Source of the DNA: Bacteroidia bacterium
Lineage (GTDB): Bacteria; Bacteroidota; Bacteroidia; Flavobacteriales; Flavobacteriaceae
Reading direction: 5' to 3'
Length of the DNA stretch: 64,000 nt
Assembly: GCA_030425285.1 (NCBI GenBank)
Contig: JAUIAY010000001.1
Coordinates: 916,963-980,962, forward strand
Positions 24,821 to 35,125 of this stretch are shown piece by piece (positions within the stretch are counted from its first letter, which is position 1; every line of letters starts with the position of its first letter). Position numbers and translations under genes: made by a program. The notes under the pieces were generated by a model. It worked only from the letters and a program-made list of their open reading frames with translations. It had not been told where the DNA came from and made no database searches.

Positions 24821-27556
24821 ATGGCTGAAACAATTAGATTAAATAAAGTATTACGTGAACTTAATATTTCGCTAGATCGTGCTGTAGAATATTTAGATTC
24901 TAAAGGCATTGAGATAGAGAAGCGTCCAACGACTAAGATATCTGAAGAGGTACATCACCTTTTGCAAGATGAGTTTGAGACGGATGCCAACAAAAAGGCA
25001 AAGTCCCAAGAAGTTAGTGAGGCTAAACAGAAAGAAAAGGAAGCATTAAGGATTCAACGTGAGCGGGAATTAGAGGAGAAAGAGCAGGCAAGAGCCAAGA
25101 AAGAGGCAGCCGAAAAAGAAGAAGTTGTTAAAGCTAAATCAACCCTTTCGGGACCTAAACAAGTAGGTAAAATCGACTTGGATGCCGATAAGAAAAAGGC
25201 AGCTAAATCCCAACCTGCCAAAGAGGAAGCCGTTGAAGAGGTAAAAGCCAAAAAGGAAGTTGAAAAAGAAGAAGCGCCAAAATTAGAAAAAGTAGAAAAA
25301 GCCGAAAAAGCTCCTGAAAAACCTAAAAAGAAAGCAGTCGAAAAGAAACCGGATACTGATAAGCAGGAAGAACCTGCAGAAGAGAAAGTTAAGACACAAT
25401 ACCAAAAGCTTTCCGGGCCTAAAATTGCTGGCGATAAAATTGACCTAACCCAGTTTAATAAGCCTAAAAAGAAGAAGGAAGAGAAAAAATCTGATTCTAA
25501 AGAAGCAGGTACAGGAAGAAAGAAACGTAGAAGAATTAGTAAAGCTGGTGGGCCTAGTGACAATAATAATTTCTCTAGAGGAGGTAATAATGATAGATTT
25601 AAAGGTAAATCTGGAGGTAAAGGCCGAAGAAATATTGTAAAAGAAGAGCCTAGCGAAGAAGAAGTACAAAAGCAAGTACGCGAAACGTTAGAAAAGCTTC
25701 AGGGTAAATCCAACAAAGGAAAAGGTGCCAAGTATCGTCGTGAAAAGCGTGACCAACATAGAGAACAAACTGAAAAAGATTTACAGGCAGAAGCAGCAGA
25801 AAGCAAGATTCTGAAGGTAACCGAGTTTGTTACAGCTAGTGAAGTTGCAACCATGATGGATGTATCAGTAACCGAAATTATTTCGGCATGTATGTCTTTA
25901 GGAATGATGGTTACTATGAACCAACGATTAGATGCTGAAACATTAACTATTGTCGCAGAGGAGTTTGGTTATGAAGTGGAGTTTGTTACAGCTGATATTG
26001 AAGAATCAATAGAAGAAGTTGAAGATAAACCAGAGGATTTAAAATCTCGTGCGCCAATTGTTACGGTAATGGGTCACGTAGATCACGGTAAAACATCTTT
26101 ACTGGATTATATCCGTGAAGAGAATGTTATTGCTGGTGAATCTGGTGGAATTACACAACACATTGGAGCTTACGGTGTTGAGTTGGAAAGTGGTCAAAAA
26201 ATCGCATTTTTAGATACACCTGGTCACGAAGCCTTTACAGCTATGCGTGCTCGTGGTGCTCAAATAACCGATATTGCCATTATTGTTATTGCAGCAGATG
26301 ATGACATCATGCCACAAACCAAAGAAGCCATTTCCCACGCACAAGCAGCAGGTGTTCCAATCGTGTTTGCAATTAACAAAATAGATAGACCAACTGCCAA
26401 TCCGGATAAGATTAAAGAAGGATTAGCCAATATGAATTTATTGGTGGAAGATTGGGGCGGAAAAATCCAATCTCATGATATATCGGCCAAAACAGGGCAA
26501 GGTGTTAATGAACTTTTGGAAAAAGTATTACTTGAAGCTGAATTATTAGAATTGAAAGCTAACCCAGATAAACCTGCTCAAGGAGCCGTTGTAGAAGCAT
26601 TCTTGGATAAAGGTCGTGGTTATGTATCAACTATTTTGGTTCAAGCGGGTACTTTAAGAGTTGGAGATTATGTATTGGCTGGTAAAAACAGCGGTAAGGT
26701 TAAAGCCATGCATGATGAGCGTGGTAAGGAAGTTAAAGCTGCTGGACCGTCAACACCAGTTTCAATTTTAGGATTGGATGGTGCACCGCAAGCAGGTGAC
26801 AAGTTTAATGTATTTGAGGACGAGCGTGAAGCGAAGCAAATTGCTTCTAAACGTACACAATTACAACGTGAACAATCTGTTAGAACCCAACGTCATATTA
26901 CGCTTGATGAAATTGGTCGTCGTATTGCGTTAGGTGATTTCCAAGAATTGAATATCATTCTTAAAGGTGATGTGGATGGTTCTGTAGAAGCATTAACCGA
27001 TTCGTTCCAGAAGCTATCAACTGAAGAAATTCAAGTGAATATCATCCATAAAGGTGTAGGTCCAATTACTGAAAGTGACGTACTGTTAGCTTCGGCTTCA
27101 GATGCGGTTATTATTGGATTCAACGTTAGGCCAATGGGTAATGCACGTCAAATAGCCGATAAGGAAGAAATAGATATCAGAATGTATTCAATTATCTATG
27201 ATGCCATCAACGACTTGAAAGATGCTATGGAAGGTATGTTGTCACCAGAATTGAAAGAGGAAGTGACAGGTACTGCTGAAATTAGAGAAATTTTCAAAGT
27301 TTCCAAAATTGGAAGTATTGCAGGTTGTATGGTAACCAATGGTAAAATATTCAGAAACTCTGGTGTGCGTTTAATACGTGATGGCGTAGTAATTTTCACC
27401 GGTGAGTTGGCCTCTCTTAAACGATTCAAGGATGATGTTAAAGAGGTTTCCAAAGGTTATGATTGCGGTATGCAAATTAAGAACTACAACGACATTAAGG
27501 AAGGTGATATTATTGAAGCATTCCAAGAAGTTGAGGTTAAAAAGAAACTTAAATAA
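24821..27556 (+). CDS. infB: translation initiation factor IF-2
   Basis: 911 residues. N-terminal IF2_N helix (about 1-55), then a roughly 270-residue Lys/Glu/Ala-rich disordered linker, a second IF2_N-like helix (about 325-385), and the GTPase: GHVDHGKTS (about 417-425), switch [16 protein letters not shown] and the SAKTGQG block. Domains II, C1 and C2 follow, with fMet-tRNA-binding C2 at the end. IF-2 delivers initiator tRNA to the 30S subunit and promotes subunit joining. Last gene of the operon, 31 bp after nusA, followed by a strong two-way terminator. The charged linker makes convincing-looking but spurious antisense frames. Confidence 0.97.
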   Translation: MAETIRLNKVLRELNISLDRAVEYLDSKGIEIEKRPTTKISEEVHHLLQDEFETDANKKAKSQEVSEAKQKEKEALRIQRERELEEKEQARAKKEAAEKEEVVKAKSTLSGPKQVGKIDLDADKKKAAKSQPAKEEAVEEVKAKKEVEKEEAPKLEKVEKAEKAPEKPKKKAVEKKPDTDKQEEPAEEKVKTQYQKLSGPKIAGDKIDLTQFNKPKKKKEEKKSDSKEAGTGRKKRRRISKAGGPSDNNNFSRGGNNDRFKGKSGGKGRRNIVKEEPSEEEVQKQVRETLEKLQGKSNKGKGAKYRREKRDQHREQTEKDLQAEAAESKILKVTEFVTASEVATMMDVSVTEIISACMSLGMMVTMNQRLDAETLTIVAEEFGYEVEFVTADIEESIEEVEDKPEDLKSRAPIVTVMGHVDHGKTSLLDYIREENVIAGESGGITQHIGAYGVELESGQKIAFLDTPGHEAFTAMRARGAQITDIAIIVIAADDDIMPQTKEAISHAQAAGVPIVFAINKIDRPTANPDKIKEGLANMNLLVEDWGGKIQSHDISAKTGQGVNELLEKVLLEAELLELKANPDKPAQGAVVEAFLDKGRGYVSTILVQAGTLRVGDYVLAGKNSGKVKAMHDERGKEVKAAGPSTPVSILGLDGAPQAGDKFNVFEDEREAKQIASKRTQLQREQSVRTQRHITLDEIGRRIALGDFQELNIILKGDVDGSVEALTDSFQKLSTEEIQVNIIHKGVGPITESDVLLASASDAVIIGFNVRPMGNARQIADKEEIDIRMYSIIYDAINDLKDAMEGMLSPELKEEVTGTAEIREIFKVSKIGSIAGCMVTNGKIFRNSGVRLIRDGVVIFTGELASLKRFKDDVKEVSKGYDCGMQIKNYNDIKEGDIIEAFQEVEVKKKLK

Positions 27557-27570
27557 ACTTAAATTAGAAT

Positions 27571-27601
27571 AAAAAAAAAGCGACCAAACGGTCGCTTTTT
27601 T
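27571..27601. terminator. bidirectional terminator between infB and the SPOR gene
   Basis: GCGACC (27580-27585), loop AAAC, GGTCGC (27590-27595), with an A run before and a T run after. The genes converge here, so the symmetric hairpin can serve both. Confidence 0.9.
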
Positions 27602-27607
27602 TATGAT

Positions 27608-28009
27608 TTAATCTTTCTCTTTTTTGGGCTTAAAAACAAAGGCGTTTTGAAACTCTTTCTGGACTTTCATCAAGCTTCTGTCGGCTTCCAAGCGACTTCT
27701 AAAATTCCCGACCCATACTTTGTAGTTTGGTGTTTCAAAAACCAAACTAACGGGTAATTCAGGTAATTTTGAACGTAATTTAGACTTGGCCTTTTGGGCG
27801 TCGTCATGACGATTTCCTGAAAATATTTGAATCTTGTAGCGATCTGTATCATTATCGTTAAGATTCATGTCCTTTTTAAGTACCAATAACTTTACCAAAT
27901 CGGCATCTTGGTTTATGGTTACTTGCCCATGTTGTGCATAAGAAATATGACCAACCAATACCAGGCAAAAAGCTATTAAGACGTGTGATTTTATATTCAA
28001 TATTGTCAT
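27608..28009 (-). CDS. SPOR-domain protein
   Basis: 133 residues from ATG at 28009; an upstream in-frame TTG (28030) would put unneeded residues before the signal peptide. The N-terminal hydrophobic segment ending HISYAQ is a cleavable Sec signal, so the protein is periplasmic. The C-terminal 80 residues are a SPOR domain: RYKIQIFSGNRHDDAQKAKS, then YKVWVGNFRSRLEADRSLMKVQ. SPOR domains bind glycan strands of peptidoglycan stripped of peptide stems, often at division sites. No other domain is present, so it may mark or tune septal wall remodelling. Convergent with infB, divergent from actA. Confidence 0.9.
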   Translation of the reverse strand: MTILNIKSHVLIAFCLVLVGHISYAQHGQVTINQDADLVKLLVLKKDMNLNDNDTDRYKIQIFSGNRHDDAQKAKSKLRSKLPELPVSLVFETPNYKVWVGNFRSRLEADRSLMKVQKEFQNAFVFKPKKEKD

Positions 28010-28027
28010 TTTCAAGGGGGTTTTATG

Positions 28028-28035
28028 CAAATGTA
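28028..28035 (-). promoter_or_regulatory. possible -7 element for the SPOR gene
   Basis: On the minus strand TAcaTTTG lies 18 bp before the ATG at 28009. No clear -33 box. Confidence 0.35.
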
Positions 28036-28110
28036 AATGATAATAACTAAAACTTCGGGTATTTTATTATTTAGAATTCCTCTAAATTACCAATTAACAC
28101 TTCTGTAACA

Positions 28111-28141
28111 TTTCTAAAATCGACTTTATATGTTACTTTTG
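28111..28141 (+). promoter_or_regulatory. candidate promoter of the act-cox operon
   Basis: TTTC (28111-28114), 19-bp spacer, TActTTTG (28134-28141). The -7 is a full match to TAnnTTTG and the -33 differs at one base. It lies 37 bp before the first possible actA start. Confidence 0.55.
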
Positions 28142-28178
28142 CGAGAGATTTTATTATTGTATTTTTTTCTGTAATTAA

Positions 28179-29513
28179 ATGAAAAAATCATACCAAAGTT
28201 TAGAAGTTAATTCAACTAATAATATGAAACAGGTGAATCACCGAAAATTAGGCCAAAACATTCTCCGTTTAAGTTTAATTATTTTACTAGCGTTTTCAAC
28301 CTCACTTTCTGCCCAAGAAGGCGACCCAGCAAAAGGAAAAACTTTATTTAATGCCAACTGTGCTGCTTGTCATCACCTTGACAAGAAGATGACAGGTCCG
28401 CCTTTAAGAAATGTTGAACAACGATTGGCCGATGGCCCAGGATTGGATAGAGCTTGGATTACTGCATGGATTCACAACAGTGCTGGTGTAATAGCTTCTG
28501 GAGATTCTTATGGAAAGAAAATTTATGATGAGTATGGTGGTGCAGCTATGACACCAATGCCACAATTAACCGATCAGGATATTTCAGATATTTTGGCTTA
28601 TACAGCTGAAGAAGCTCCTGCTCCAGTTGTAGCAGAAACTCCTGTAGGTGGTGGAGGCTCTTCTCAAGAAGGCGGCTTCTCAAGCAAATTGGTTTTAGGT
28701 GCATTGGCTGTGTTGTTTGCCTTATTGGCTATGGCACTTATCTTGGTAAGACAAACGTTGAATCGTTTTGCTGAAGCTAAAGGTGTTGATGTTTCTGAAA
28801 CTAAAGGAACACCAATTTGGAAAGCTTTTGTTCAAAATCAATTTTTAGTATTGGTTACAGCAATATTCTTATTGTTGGCCAGTGGTTATTTTGTATATGG
28901 TTATTTAATGCAAATAGGTATTGATCAAGGGTATCAACCAGTTCAGCCAATTCATTTCTCACATAAAATTCATGCAGGTGATAACGGTATTGACTGTAAA
29001 TACTGTCACTCATCAGCTAGAGTCAGTAAAACTTCAGGAATTCCGTCATTAAATGTTTGTATGAACTGTCATAAATCAGTTTATGAAGTAGCGCCTGCTA
29101 CGGCTTCTGCTGAATACAGTAAGGAGTTCTACGATGGTGAAATCCAAAAATTATATGCAGCTGCAGGATGGAGTGATGCCGATCAAAAATACACAGGTGA
29201 ATCACAACCGGTAAAATGGGTGCGTATTCATAATCTACCTGACTTTGCTTATTTCAATCACTCGCAACACGTTTCTGTTGCTGGTATTGAATGTCAAACA
29301 TGTCATGGTCCTGTTGAGGAAATGGAGATTATGTATCAGCACGCACCATTAACTATGGGGTGGTGTATTAACTGTCACAGAGAAACCAATGTAAAAGTAC
29401 AAGACAACGAATACTACGAAAAGATTCATGCCGAACTATCTAAAAAGTACGGTGTAGATCAATTGACAGCGGCTCAAATGGGCGGACTGGAATGTGGTAA
29501 GTGTCATTATTAA
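28179..29513 (+). CDS. actA: alternative complex III subunit ActA, multihaem cytochrome c
   Basis: 444 residues with six CxxCH haem c sites: CAACH (61), CKYCH (273), CMNCH (294), CQTCH (372), CINCH (396) and CGKCH (439). The signal segment (about 27-45) ends at SLSAQ. The first haem is in a separate class I cytochrome c domain (46-145, Met124 or Met127 as ligand), joined by a Gly/Ser linker to a membrane helix (about 170-190), a second hydrophobic segment (221-241) and the pentahaem ActA domain. The complex oxidises quinol and passes electrons through these haems to cytochrome c or the oxidase. Met16 is an alternative start, giving a shorter leader. First of eight genes in the act-cox cluster. 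Confidence 0.94.
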   Translation: MKKSYQSLEVNSTNNMKQVNHRKLGQNILRLSLIILLAFSTSLSAQEGDPAKGKTLFNANCAACHHLDKKMTGPPLRNVEQRLADGPGLDRAWITAWIHNSAGVIASGDSYGKKIYDEYGGAAMTPMPQLTDQDISDILAYTAEEAPAPVVAETPVGGGGSSQEGGFSSKLVLGALAVLFALLAMALILVRQTLNRFAEAKGVDVSETKGTPIWKAFVQNQFLVLVTAIFLLLASGYFVYGYLMQIGIDQGYQPVQPIHFSHKIHAGDNGIDCKYCHSSARVSKTSGIPSLNVCMNCHKSVYEVAPATASAEYSKEFYDGEIQKLYAAAGWSDADQKYTGESQPVKWVRIHNLPDFAYFNHSQHVSVAGIECQTCHGPVEEMEIMYQHAPLTMGWCINCHRETNVKVQDNEYYEKIHAELSKKYGVDQLTAAQMGGLECGKCHY

Positions 29514-29542
29514 TTTATTAAGAAGTAATTCAATTATATAAT

Positions 29543-32500
29543 ATGTCATCAAACAAGAAATACTGGAAAAGTGTTGAAGAGCTAAACGAGAATAGCTCTA
29601 TTGTTGAGACGCTAAAACAAAACGAATTTGTTCAAGAGATTCCTACTGATGAGTTTTTAGGTAATAAAGAATCATTAAGTGACTCGAAAACAACCCGTCG
29701 TGATTTCTTAAAATATGTTGGTTTTAGTACAGCTGCAGCTTCTTTGGCTGCCTGTGAAGGACCAGTTATTAAATCTATACCATACGTTGTGCAACCAGAG
29801 GAAATTATTCCAGGTGTTGCCAACTATTATGCAACTACGATTGCTGATGGTTATGATTTTGCAAGTGTTTTAGTAAAAACCCGTGAAGGGCGTCCAATTA
29901 AAATTGAGAACAATACCATGGCTGCTAGCAATGGTAGTGCGAATGCCAGAGTTAATGCATCTGTTCTTGGTTTGTATGATAGTTTGAGAGTACAAGGTCC
30001 AATGAAGGACGGTAACCCAATTTCTTGGAGCAACTTTGATACTGAAACTACTCAAAAATTGAACAGCTTAAGCGGATCAGGTAAACAAATTGTGTTATTG
30101 ACACAAACATTTGCCAGTCCATCAACATCAAAACTTGTAGCAGAATTCAAAGCGAAATACGGCAATGTACGTCATGTAGTTTACGATGCGGTTTCTGAAT
30201 CTGCTGCTTTAGATGCATTTCAAGCTAATTACGGAGAGCGTGGTTTAGCAAATTACGATTTCTCTAAAGCGATGACTATTGTTTCTGTAGGTGCAGACTT
30301 TTTAGGTGATTGGCAAGGTGGCGGATTTGATTCTGATTATGCCAAAAACCGTGTGCCAGATCATGGTAAAATGTCGCGTCACATTCAGTTTGAATCAAAC
30401 ATGTCATTAACTGGTGCTAATGCTGATAAGCGTGTACCAATGACTGCTAGTCAGCAAAAGTTGGCTTTAGCAAAACTATATAGCGAAGTAGTTGGTGGCT
30501 CTGTTTCAGTAGACTTGCCAGAACACATCGCAGCAGCTGTTAGTAAAGCAGCTTCTGAACTTAAAGCCGCAAGAGGAAAAGCTGTAGTGGTTACCGGTAT
30601 TCAAGATGTCAATGCACAAACTGTTGTGTTTGCCATCAATGAACATTTAGGAAGCCAAGCTTTTGATCCTAGTACACCTATAAAAACGAGACAAGGTAAT
30701 GATAAAGCTGTAGAGACTTTAGTTGCTGATATGAATGCAGGAAAAGTAGGCGCTATTATCATGAGCGGTGTGAACCCAATGTATACTTTGGCTAATGCTT
30801 CTGAATTTGAAGCTGGTTTAGCTAAAACCGAATTGTCTGTAGCATTTTCAATGAAGTCGGATGAGACGTCTTCAAAATGTCAATATATAGCTGCTTCTCC
30901 ACATTATTTAGAATCTTGGGGTGATGTAGAAATGAAAAAAGGTCATTTTGGTCTTACACAACCTACAATCCGTCCGTTGTTTGACACAAGACAATTTCAA
31001 GATGCTCTTTTAGTTTGGAATGGTAACAATTCTAACTATCATAATTATATAAAAGAAACTTGGAATGCTAGTGTGTTGGGTGGATCGTCATTCAATAAAG
31101 CCTTACACGATGGTGTTTTTGTAAAAGGTAGTGTTTATTTTGGAGGTGCTTCAAACAGTACTACCGAAACTATCGAAACCACTTCAACCGAGTTAAAAGA
31201 TAAAAAAGACAGAACCTTAGTAGGAGGTATTATTCATGATGCTGCTGTTGGATTAGGTATTAAGGAAGAAGACAAAGATGAGTATGTCACAACAACTACT
31301 ACAGAGACTATTTCAACAGGTGATTCTGTAGATGGATCTGTTGCAACGAATGCTATTTCTGCTGGTGCTGCTGCTAGAGCTTTGGCTAACGCAACGTCTT
31401 CAGAAGGTATGGAATTGGTGTTGTATACCAAAACAGGAATGGGTGATGGTCAACAAGCTAACAACCCATGGTTGCAAGAATTCCCTGATCCAATATCAAG
31501 AGTGTCTTGGGATAACTATTTAACGATTTCTAAAGCTGATGCTGACAGAATTGGTCTAAAAAACGTTCATGTGGCAACAGGAGCTTTAGATGGTAGTTAC
31601 GCTAACGTAAATGTTAATGGAACGACTTTAAATAACGTCCCTGTTCTTATTCAACCAGGTCAGGCTAATGGAACTGTTGGTCTTTCTTTTGGATATGGTC
31701 GTTCAGCTGGATTAAAAGACGAAATGAAAACAGGCGTTAATGCCTATACCTTATATCACGGTTCTAATAATGTTCAAAACGTAAAAGTTGAACCAGCTTC
31801 TGGAATGCACGAGTTTGCTTGTGTACAGTTGCATAACACCTTAATGGGTCGTGGTGATATTATTAAGGAAACTTCTTTAGAGATTTTCAATACTAAAGAT
31901 AAAAAATACTGGAATGCAATTCCTGTTGTTTCTCTAAATCACGAAGAAACACCAGTAACATCTCCAGATGTTGATCTTTGGGATGAATTTGATCGTTCAA
32001 TTGGTCATCACTTCAACTTATCAATCGATTTAAATGCTTGTACAGGTTGTGGTGCTTGTGTGATTGCATGTCACGCAGAAAACAATGTGCCTGTAGTAGG
32101 TAAAGAAGAGGTGCGTCGTAGCCGTGACATGCACTGGTTGCGTATTGATAGATATTATTCTTCAGAAGAATCTTTTGAGGGTGATAATGATAAGAAAAAC
32201 AACATTTCAGGTTTAAGCAGTTCATTAAGTGAATTTGGTGAAATGGAAAATCCTTCGGAAAATCCGCAGGTAGCTTTCCAACCTGTAATGTGTCAACACT
32301 GTAATCACGCTCCTTGTGAAACAGTTTGTCCAGTAGCGGCAACATCACATGGTCGTCAAGGACAAAACCACATGGCTTATAACCGTTGTGTTGGTACGAG
32401 ATACTGTGCAAACAACTGTCCTTATAAAGTACGTCGTTTTAACTGGTTCTTATATGCTCAAAATGATGAGTTTGATTACCATATGAATGATGATTTAGGT

Positions 32501-32815
32501 CGTATGGTATTGAACCCAGATGTAACTGTTCGTTCACGTGGTGTCATGGAAAAATGTTCTATGTGTATCCAAATGACACAAAAGACCATTTTAGATGCCA
32601 AGCGTGATGGACGTCAAATTAAGGATGGTGAATTCCAAACAGCATGTTCTGCAGCTTGTAGTAGTGGTGCCATGGCTTTTGGAGACATTAACGATAAAGA
32701 AAGTAAGGTGGCACACCTTAAAGAAGATAACCGTATGTATCACTTATTGGAACACGTAGGAACAAAACCTAACGTGATGTACCAAACAAAAGTGAGAAAT
32801 ACAACTGAAGCATAA
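29543..32815 (+). CDS. actB: alternative complex III subunit ActB, molybdopterin-oxidoreductase-like fused to Fe-S protein
   Basis: 1090 residues. A twin-arginine-like motif TTRRDFLKYVGF (about 50-61) leads a hydrophobic stretch with AAC. Residues about 70-800 form the molybdopterin-oxidoreductase-like part, which in this complex carries no molybdenum cofactor. Residues about 825-1060 are the ferredoxin-like part with four cysteine groups: CTGCGACVIAC (832), CQHCNHAPCETVC (916), CVGTRYCANNC (949), and CSMC...CSAAC (1006-1039), enough for the four Fe-S clusters of ActB. Electrons from quinol run through this chain to the ActA haems. The fusion of the two halves in one chain is normal for Bacteroidetes. 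Lies 29 bp after actA. Confidence 0.95.
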   Translation: MSSNKKYWKSVEELNENSSIVETLKQNEFVQEIPTDEFLGNKESLSDSKTTRRDFLKYVGFSTAAASLAACEGPVIKSIPYVVQPEEIIPGVANYYATTIADGYDFASVLVKTREGRPIKIENNTMAASNGSANARVNASVLGLYDSLRVQGPMKDGNPISWSNFDTETTQKLNSLSGSGKQIVLLTQTFASPSTSKLVAEFKAKYGNVRHVVYDAVSESAALDAFQANYGERGLANYDFSKAMTIVSVGADFLGDWQGGGFDSDYAKNRVPDHGKMSRHIQFESNMSLTGANADKRVPMTASQQKLALAKLYSEVVGGSVSVDLPEHIAAAVSKAASELKAARGKAVVVTGIQDVNAQTVVFAINEHLGSQAFDPSTPIKTRQGNDKAVETLVADMNAGKVGAIIMSGVNPMYTLANASEFEAGLAKTELSVAFSMKSDETSSKCQYIAASPHYLESWGDVEMKKGHFGLTQPTIRPLFDTRQFQDALLVWNGNNSNYHNYIKETWNASVLGGSSFNKALHDGVFVKGSVYFGGASNSTTETIETTSTELKDKKDRTLVGGIIHDAAVGLGIKEEDKDEYVTTTTTETISTGDSVDGSVATNAISAGAAARALANATSSEGMELVLYTKTGMGDGQQANNPWLQEFPDPISRVSWDNYLTISKADADRIGLKNVHVATGALDGSYANVNVNGTTLNNVPVLIQPGQANGTVGLSFGYGRSAGLKDEMKTGVNAYTLYHGSNNVQNVKVEPASGMHEFACVQLHNTLMGRGDIIKETSLEIFNTKDKKYWNAIPVVSLNHEETPVTSPDVDLWDEFDRSIGHHFNLSIDLNACTGCGACVIACHAENNVPVVGKEEVRRSRDMHWLRIDRYYSSEESFEGDNDKKNNISGLSSSLSEFGEMENPSENPQVAFQPVMCQHCNHAPCETVCPVAATSHGRQGQNHMAYNRCVGTRYCANNCPYKVRRFNWFLYAQNDEFDYHMNDDLGRMVLNPDVTVRSRGVMEKCSMCIQMTQKTILDAKRDGRQIKDGEFQTACSAACSSGAMAFGDINDKESKVAHLKEDNRMYHLLEHVGTKPNVMYQTKVRNTTEA

Positions 32816-32846
32816 ACATTAATTAAGAAACAATTATAAAAGGATT

Positions 32847-34577
32847 ATGGCGTCTCATTACGAAGCACCTATTAGAAGACCTTTAGTTACTGGCGAAAAA
32901 TCATACCACGATGTAACAGTGGATGTGGCTAGACCAATTGAGGGTAAAGCAAATAAATCTTGGTGGATTGTATTTTCTATAAGTCTTGTAGCATTCCTTT
33001 GGGGAATAGGCTGTATTATCTATACAATTTCAACAGGTATTGGAACTTGGGGTTTAAATAAAACCGTAGGTTGGGCTTGGGATATTACTAACTTCGTTTG
33101 GTGGGTTGGTATTGGTCACGCAGGAACGCTGATTTCTGCAGTACTATTACTGTTCCGTCAAAAATGGAGAATGGCAATTAACCGTTCAGCGGAAGCCATG
33201 ACTATCTTCTCGGTAGTTCAAGCAGGTTTATTCCCAATCATTCACATGGGTCGTCCATGGTTAGGCTATTGGGTATTGCCAATTCCAAACCAATTTGGTT
33301 CGCTTTGGGTGAACTTTAACTCACCATTACTTTGGGACGTATTTGCGATTTCAACGTATTTATCGGTGTCATTAGTGTTCTGGTGGACAGGATTATTACC
33401 TGATTTTGCCATGATTCGTGATAGAGCAGTGAAGCCATTCCAAAAGAAAATTTACTCATTATTAAGTTTCGGTTGGACAGGTCGTGCTAAAGACTGGCAA
33501 CGTTTTGAAGAAGTATCATTGGTATTAGCTGGTTTAGCAACACCACTTGTACTTTCCGTACACACTATTGTATCATTTGACTTCGCAACGTCGGTGATTC
33601 CTGGTTGGCATACAACTATTTTCCCACCATACTTCGTTGCTGGTGCTATTTTCTCTGGATTTGCCATGGTAAACACGCTTCTTATTATCATGAGAAAAGT
33701 GTGTAACCTTGAAGACTATATTACAGTACAACACATCGAGTTGATGAACATAGTCATCATGATTACAGGTTCTATTGTTGGTGTGGCTTATATTACCGAG
33801 TTATTTATTGCATGGTATTCAGGTGTTGAATATGAACAATATGCCTTCTTAAACAGAGCAACTGGACCTTACTGGTGGGCTTATTGGGCTATGATGACTT
33901 GTAACGTATTCTCACCACAGTTTATGTGGTTTAAGAAATTACGTACTAGTATCATGTTCTCTTTCTTTATCTCTATTGTAGTAAACATTGGTATGTGGTT
34001 TGAGCGTTTTGTAATTATCGTAACCTCGTTACACAGAGATTACTTGCCATCATCTTGGACCATGTTCTCTCCAACGTTTGTTGATATTGGAATATTCATC
34101 GGAACTATCGGATTCTTCTTCGTATTATTCCTGTTATACTCGAGAACATTCCCTGTAATTGCTCAAGCAGAGGTTAAAACTATTTTGAAATCTTCTGGAC
34201 AGCGTTATAAAAATATCAGAGAAAGAGGTGATAGTTTAGTTGGTACAGGAGCTGATGCTAGAACATCTGTTTTAAAATTACCAAAAGAAACTGCTGAATC
34301 CCATTTAACGGTTGATAATTCTGATAAGATTAACAACTTACTATCAAGTATAGGTTCATTTGATGCTGAATCTGAAACAGCTGACGATTTAAAAAGAATA
34401 AGTGGTGTTGGTCCCAAAATGGAAGAGGCACTAAATAGTATAGGCATTTTTACTTTCCTACAGGTAAGTAAAATGACCAAAAGAGAATATGACTTGTTGG
34501 ATGAAATTACCGGTTTGTTCCCAGGAAGAGCAGAACGTGATGATTGGTCTGGACAAGCTAAAAATTTATTAAACTAA
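32847..34577 (+). CDS. actC: alternative complex III subunit ActC (NrfD-like) with C-terminal helix-hairpin-helix domain
   Basis: 576 residues. The first 460 are an NrfD/PsrC-type integral membrane protein with about ten helices and the conserved HMGRPW (about 132-137) and quinol-site environment; this is the main quinol-oxidising membrane subunit. The tail is unusual: after a polar linker (about 465-505) comes a domain with LKRISGVGPKMEEALNSIG, an HhH-type GVGPK hairpin, then FLQVSKMTKREYDLL. This resembles small HhH domains found appended to L21 or NuoE-like proteins. A cytoplasmic domain of this kind has no obvious respiratory job. Separated from actB by 31 bp and from actD by 8 bp. Confidence 0.94.
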   Translation: MASHYEAPIRRPLVTGEKSYHDVTVDVARPIEGKANKSWWIVFSISLVAFLWGIGCIIYTISTGIGTWGLNKTVGWAWDITNFVWWVGIGHAGTLISAVLLLFRQKWRMAINRSAEAMTIFSVVQAGLFPIIHMGRPWLGYWVLPIPNQFGSLWVNFNSPLLWDVFAISTYLSVSLVFWWTGLLPDFAMIRDRAVKPFQKKIYSLLSFGWTGRAKDWQRFEEVSLVLAGLATPLVLSVHTIVSFDFATSVIPGWHTTIFPPYFVAGAIFSGFAMVNTLLIIMRKVCNLEDYITVQHIELMNIVIMITGSIVGVAYITELFIAWYSGVEYEQYAFLNRATGPYWWAYWAMMTCNVFSPQFMWFKKLRTSIMFSFFISIVVNIGMWFERFVIIVTSLHRDYLPSSWTMFSPTFVDIGIFIGTIGFFFVLFLLYSRTFPVIAQAEVKTILKSSGQRYKNIRERGDSLVGTGADARTSVLKLPKETAESHLTVDNSDKINNLLSSIGSFDAESETADDLKRISGVGPKMEEALNSIGIFTFLQVSKMTKREYDLLDEITGLFPGRAERDDWSGQAKNLLN

Positions 34578-34585
34578 AGTAGCAT

Positions 34586-35119
34586 ATGGAAGCTTCAAAA
34601 GTAATTCACGCTATTTATACAGATGATGATGTATTAATGTCTGCGGTTAAACGTGTAAAAGCAGAAAAACATCATATAGAAGAAGTTTATACACCTTTTC
34701 CAGTTCACGGATTAGACAAGGCAATGGGCTTGGAACCAACTAGGATAGCTATTGCATCGTTTATATATGGTTGTATTGGTCTAACGGTTGCTATCACCAT
34801 GATGAATTTTATCATGATTGAAGATTGGCCACAAAACATTGGTGGTAAGCCTAGTTTCAGTTACATAGAAAACATGCCAGCCTTTGTGCCAATTATGTTT
34901 GAGCTAACGGTTTTCTTTGCAGCGCATTTAATGGTAATTACCTTTTATTTACGCAGTAGAATGTGGCCGTTCAAAAAAGCTGAAAATCCTGATCCAAGAA
35001 CTACTGATGATCATTTTTTAATGGAAATTGCTGTTCACGGAAACGAAAAGGAATTGGAAAGTTTATTAAAAGAAACTGGAGCCGTAGAGTTAAATTTTGT
35101 TGACAAAGAAGCGCACTAA
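34586..35119 (+). CDS. actD: alternative complex III subunit ActD (DUF3341)
   Basis: 177 residues matching DUF3341: N-terminal soluble alpha-beta part with VIHAIYTDDDVLMSAVKRVK and the VYTPFPVHGLDKAMG block (about 36-50), then two membrane helices (about 60-80 and 105-127) and a short soluble tail EIAVHGNEKELESLLKETGA. ActD is a peripheral-to-membrane accessory subunit of the complex with no cofactor. 8 bp after actC and 6 bp before actE. Confidence 0.94.
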   Translation: MEASKVIHAIYTDDDVLMSAVKRVKAEKHHIEEVYTPFPVHGLDKAMGLEPTRIAIASFIYGCIGLTVAITMMNFIMIEDWPQNIGGKPSFSYIENMPAFVPIMFELTVFFAAHLMVITFYLRSRMWPFKKAENPDPRTTDDHFLMEIAVHGNEKELESLLKETGAVELNFVDKEAH

Positions 35120-35125
35120 TATATT

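Noticed and set aside
25054-25563. 169-residue open frame antisense to infB
   Set aside because: Its Ser/Phe/Leu-rich monotony is the mirror image of the Lys/Glu/Ala linker of IF-2; there is no promoter or family resemblance, so it is a shadow.
32013-32411. 132-residue antisense open frame over the Fe-S part of actB
   Set aside because: It lies wholly within a conserved gene, and its His/Tyr/Cys-rich composition is what reverse-reading the ferredoxin region gives.
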